NCBI GenBank assembly: GCA_018262385.1
Contig: JAGSPQ010000315.1
Coordinates: forward strand, 1-6,703
Length of the DNA stretch: 6,703 bases
DNA from: Myxococcaceae bacterium
Lineage (GTDB): Bacteria; Myxococcota; Myxococcia; Myxococcales; Myxococcaceae
Direction of reading: 5' to 3'
The notes under the pieces were generated by a model. That model was not told where the DNA came from, searched no databases, and saw nothing but the letters and a program-made list of their open reading frames with translations. Positions 6,306 through 6,703 of the stretch are shown here, piece after piece. A program made the translations under genes and the position numbers. Position 1 is the first letter of the stretch. Every line of letters starts with the position of its first letter.

Positions 6306-6703
6306 TCAGGGACGGCGCAGCAGCGTTCCGGCCTGGCCGACCACGATCACGTCGTTGGCGCTGCCCCAGACGCCGTAGAGATGGACGCTTCCGATCGGTT
6401 CGAAGCCCCACCCACTCCCGTCCCAATGCTTGAGCGTTCCGCCGAGGCCGACGGTCCACACGTCGTCGGCCGCACCGCCCCAGACGCCCTGCAGGCCGGC
6501 GCCGGGGCTCCCATCGACAGCCCACGCCCCACCGTCATAGCGAAGCACCGTCCCAGCACCCCCGACTGCCCACACGTCGGAGGGCCCGCTCCCCCAGACG
6601 CCGTAGAGGCCTTGTGGGGGCCCGCCGTCGGCGAGCGTCGCCCAGCCCAGGCCATCCCAATGGGCGATCGCTGTCTCGCCGACTGCCCAGACGTCGTTGG
6701 ACG
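6306..6703 (-). CDS. Propeller-repeat protein, C-terminal part (N-terminus off the right edge)
   Basis: The reverse strand is open from the window edge (first whole codon at 6701) to a TGA at 6308-6306, giving 131 residues. They consist of three near-complete tandem repeats of 37, 38 and 38 residues plus a final 18-residue partial one. The repeat consensus is about S-x-x-DVWAVG-x-x-GT-x-x-HWDG-x-x-W, then a variable stretch and L-x-GVWG. This Trp/Gly/Asp pattern suggests short four-stranded blades of a beta-propeller, a style abundant in predicted myxobacterial surface lipoproteins. The last copy ends at GTLLRRP, where a closing strand would be expected. No catalytic motif is visible, so a binding or structural role is the inference. 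The signal peptide and blade count cannot be seen. The next gene on the same strand starts 40 bp downstream. Confidence 0.85.
   Translation of the reverse strand, partial: SNDVWAVGETAIAHWDGLGWATLADGGPPQGLYGVWGSGPSDVWAVGGAGTVLRYDGGAWAVDGSPGAGLQGVWGGAADDVWTVGLGGTLKHWDGSGWGFEPIGSVHLYGVWGSANDVIVVGQAGTLLRRP
6309..6701 (-). repeat. Tandem coding repeats of about 111-114 bp
   Basis: Units run 6701-6591 (37 codons), 6590-6477 (38), 6476-6363 (38) and 6362-6309 (18, partial). Segments such as GGCGTCTGGGG and GACGTGTGG/GACGTCTGG recur in each full unit at the DNA level, so the repeat arose by duplication and has since diverged at the protein level. Confidence 0.75.

Noticed and set aside
1..6703. CRISPR array, insertion sequence, rRNA or tRNA gene
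   Set aside because: No regular short repeats with spacers, no transposase-like protein, and no conserved RNA segments were seen on either strand.

Overview
The window is about 70% G+C and densely coded on both strands. It carries secreted or membrane-anchored proteins of types common in Myxococcota: a protein built from carboxypeptidase-regulatory-like (CarboxypepD_reg, Ig-like) repeats, 'GVWG...DVWAVG...HWDG..W' propeller-like repeats, and short lipoprotein signal peptides. A myxobacterium or related deltaproteobacterial lineage is the best guess. This rests on composition and protein style only; no marker gene is present.

Layout. (1) 1-1804, minus: 601 residues of a gene cut by the left edge, with an N-terminal hydrophobic segment and repeated CarboxypepD_reg-like modules. 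(2) 1871-2140, minus: a probable 89-residue single-pass membrane protein of unknown function, 66 bp upstream of (1) and possibly co-transcribed with it. (3) 2176-3102, plus: a bacterial archaemetzincin (peptidase family M54) with an N-terminal membrane anchor, divergent from (2) with only 35 bp between the start codons. (4) 3150-4970, plus: a lipoprotein glycoside hydrolase of family GH31 that lacks the usual N-terminal beta-sandwich, 47 bp after (3). (5) 4971-5341: a gene-free gap between convergent genes, holding an 8-bp-stem hairpin and a long imperfect palindrome centred near 5112, with facing G8 and C8 tracts and a locally lower G+C core. (6) 5342-6265, minus: a secreted Ala/Pro-rich protein with a C-terminal hydrophobic hairpin, unknown function. 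(7) 6306-6703, minus: the C-terminal 131 residues of a propeller-repeat protein cut by the right edge.

How they work together. Genes (3) and (4) are the only pair with recognisable enzymatic functions. Both are predicted to act outside the cytoplasm while tethered to a membrane, one cutting peptides and one cutting an alpha-glycosidic bond, so a role in breaking down or remodelling glycoprotein or polysaccharide material is possible but unproven. The other genes look like structural or binding proteins of the envelope. I see no complete defence system, mobile element, CRISPR array, rRNA or tRNA. The most unexplained element is the palindrome at 5050-5175; the most unusual protein is the membrane-anchored archaemetzincin.
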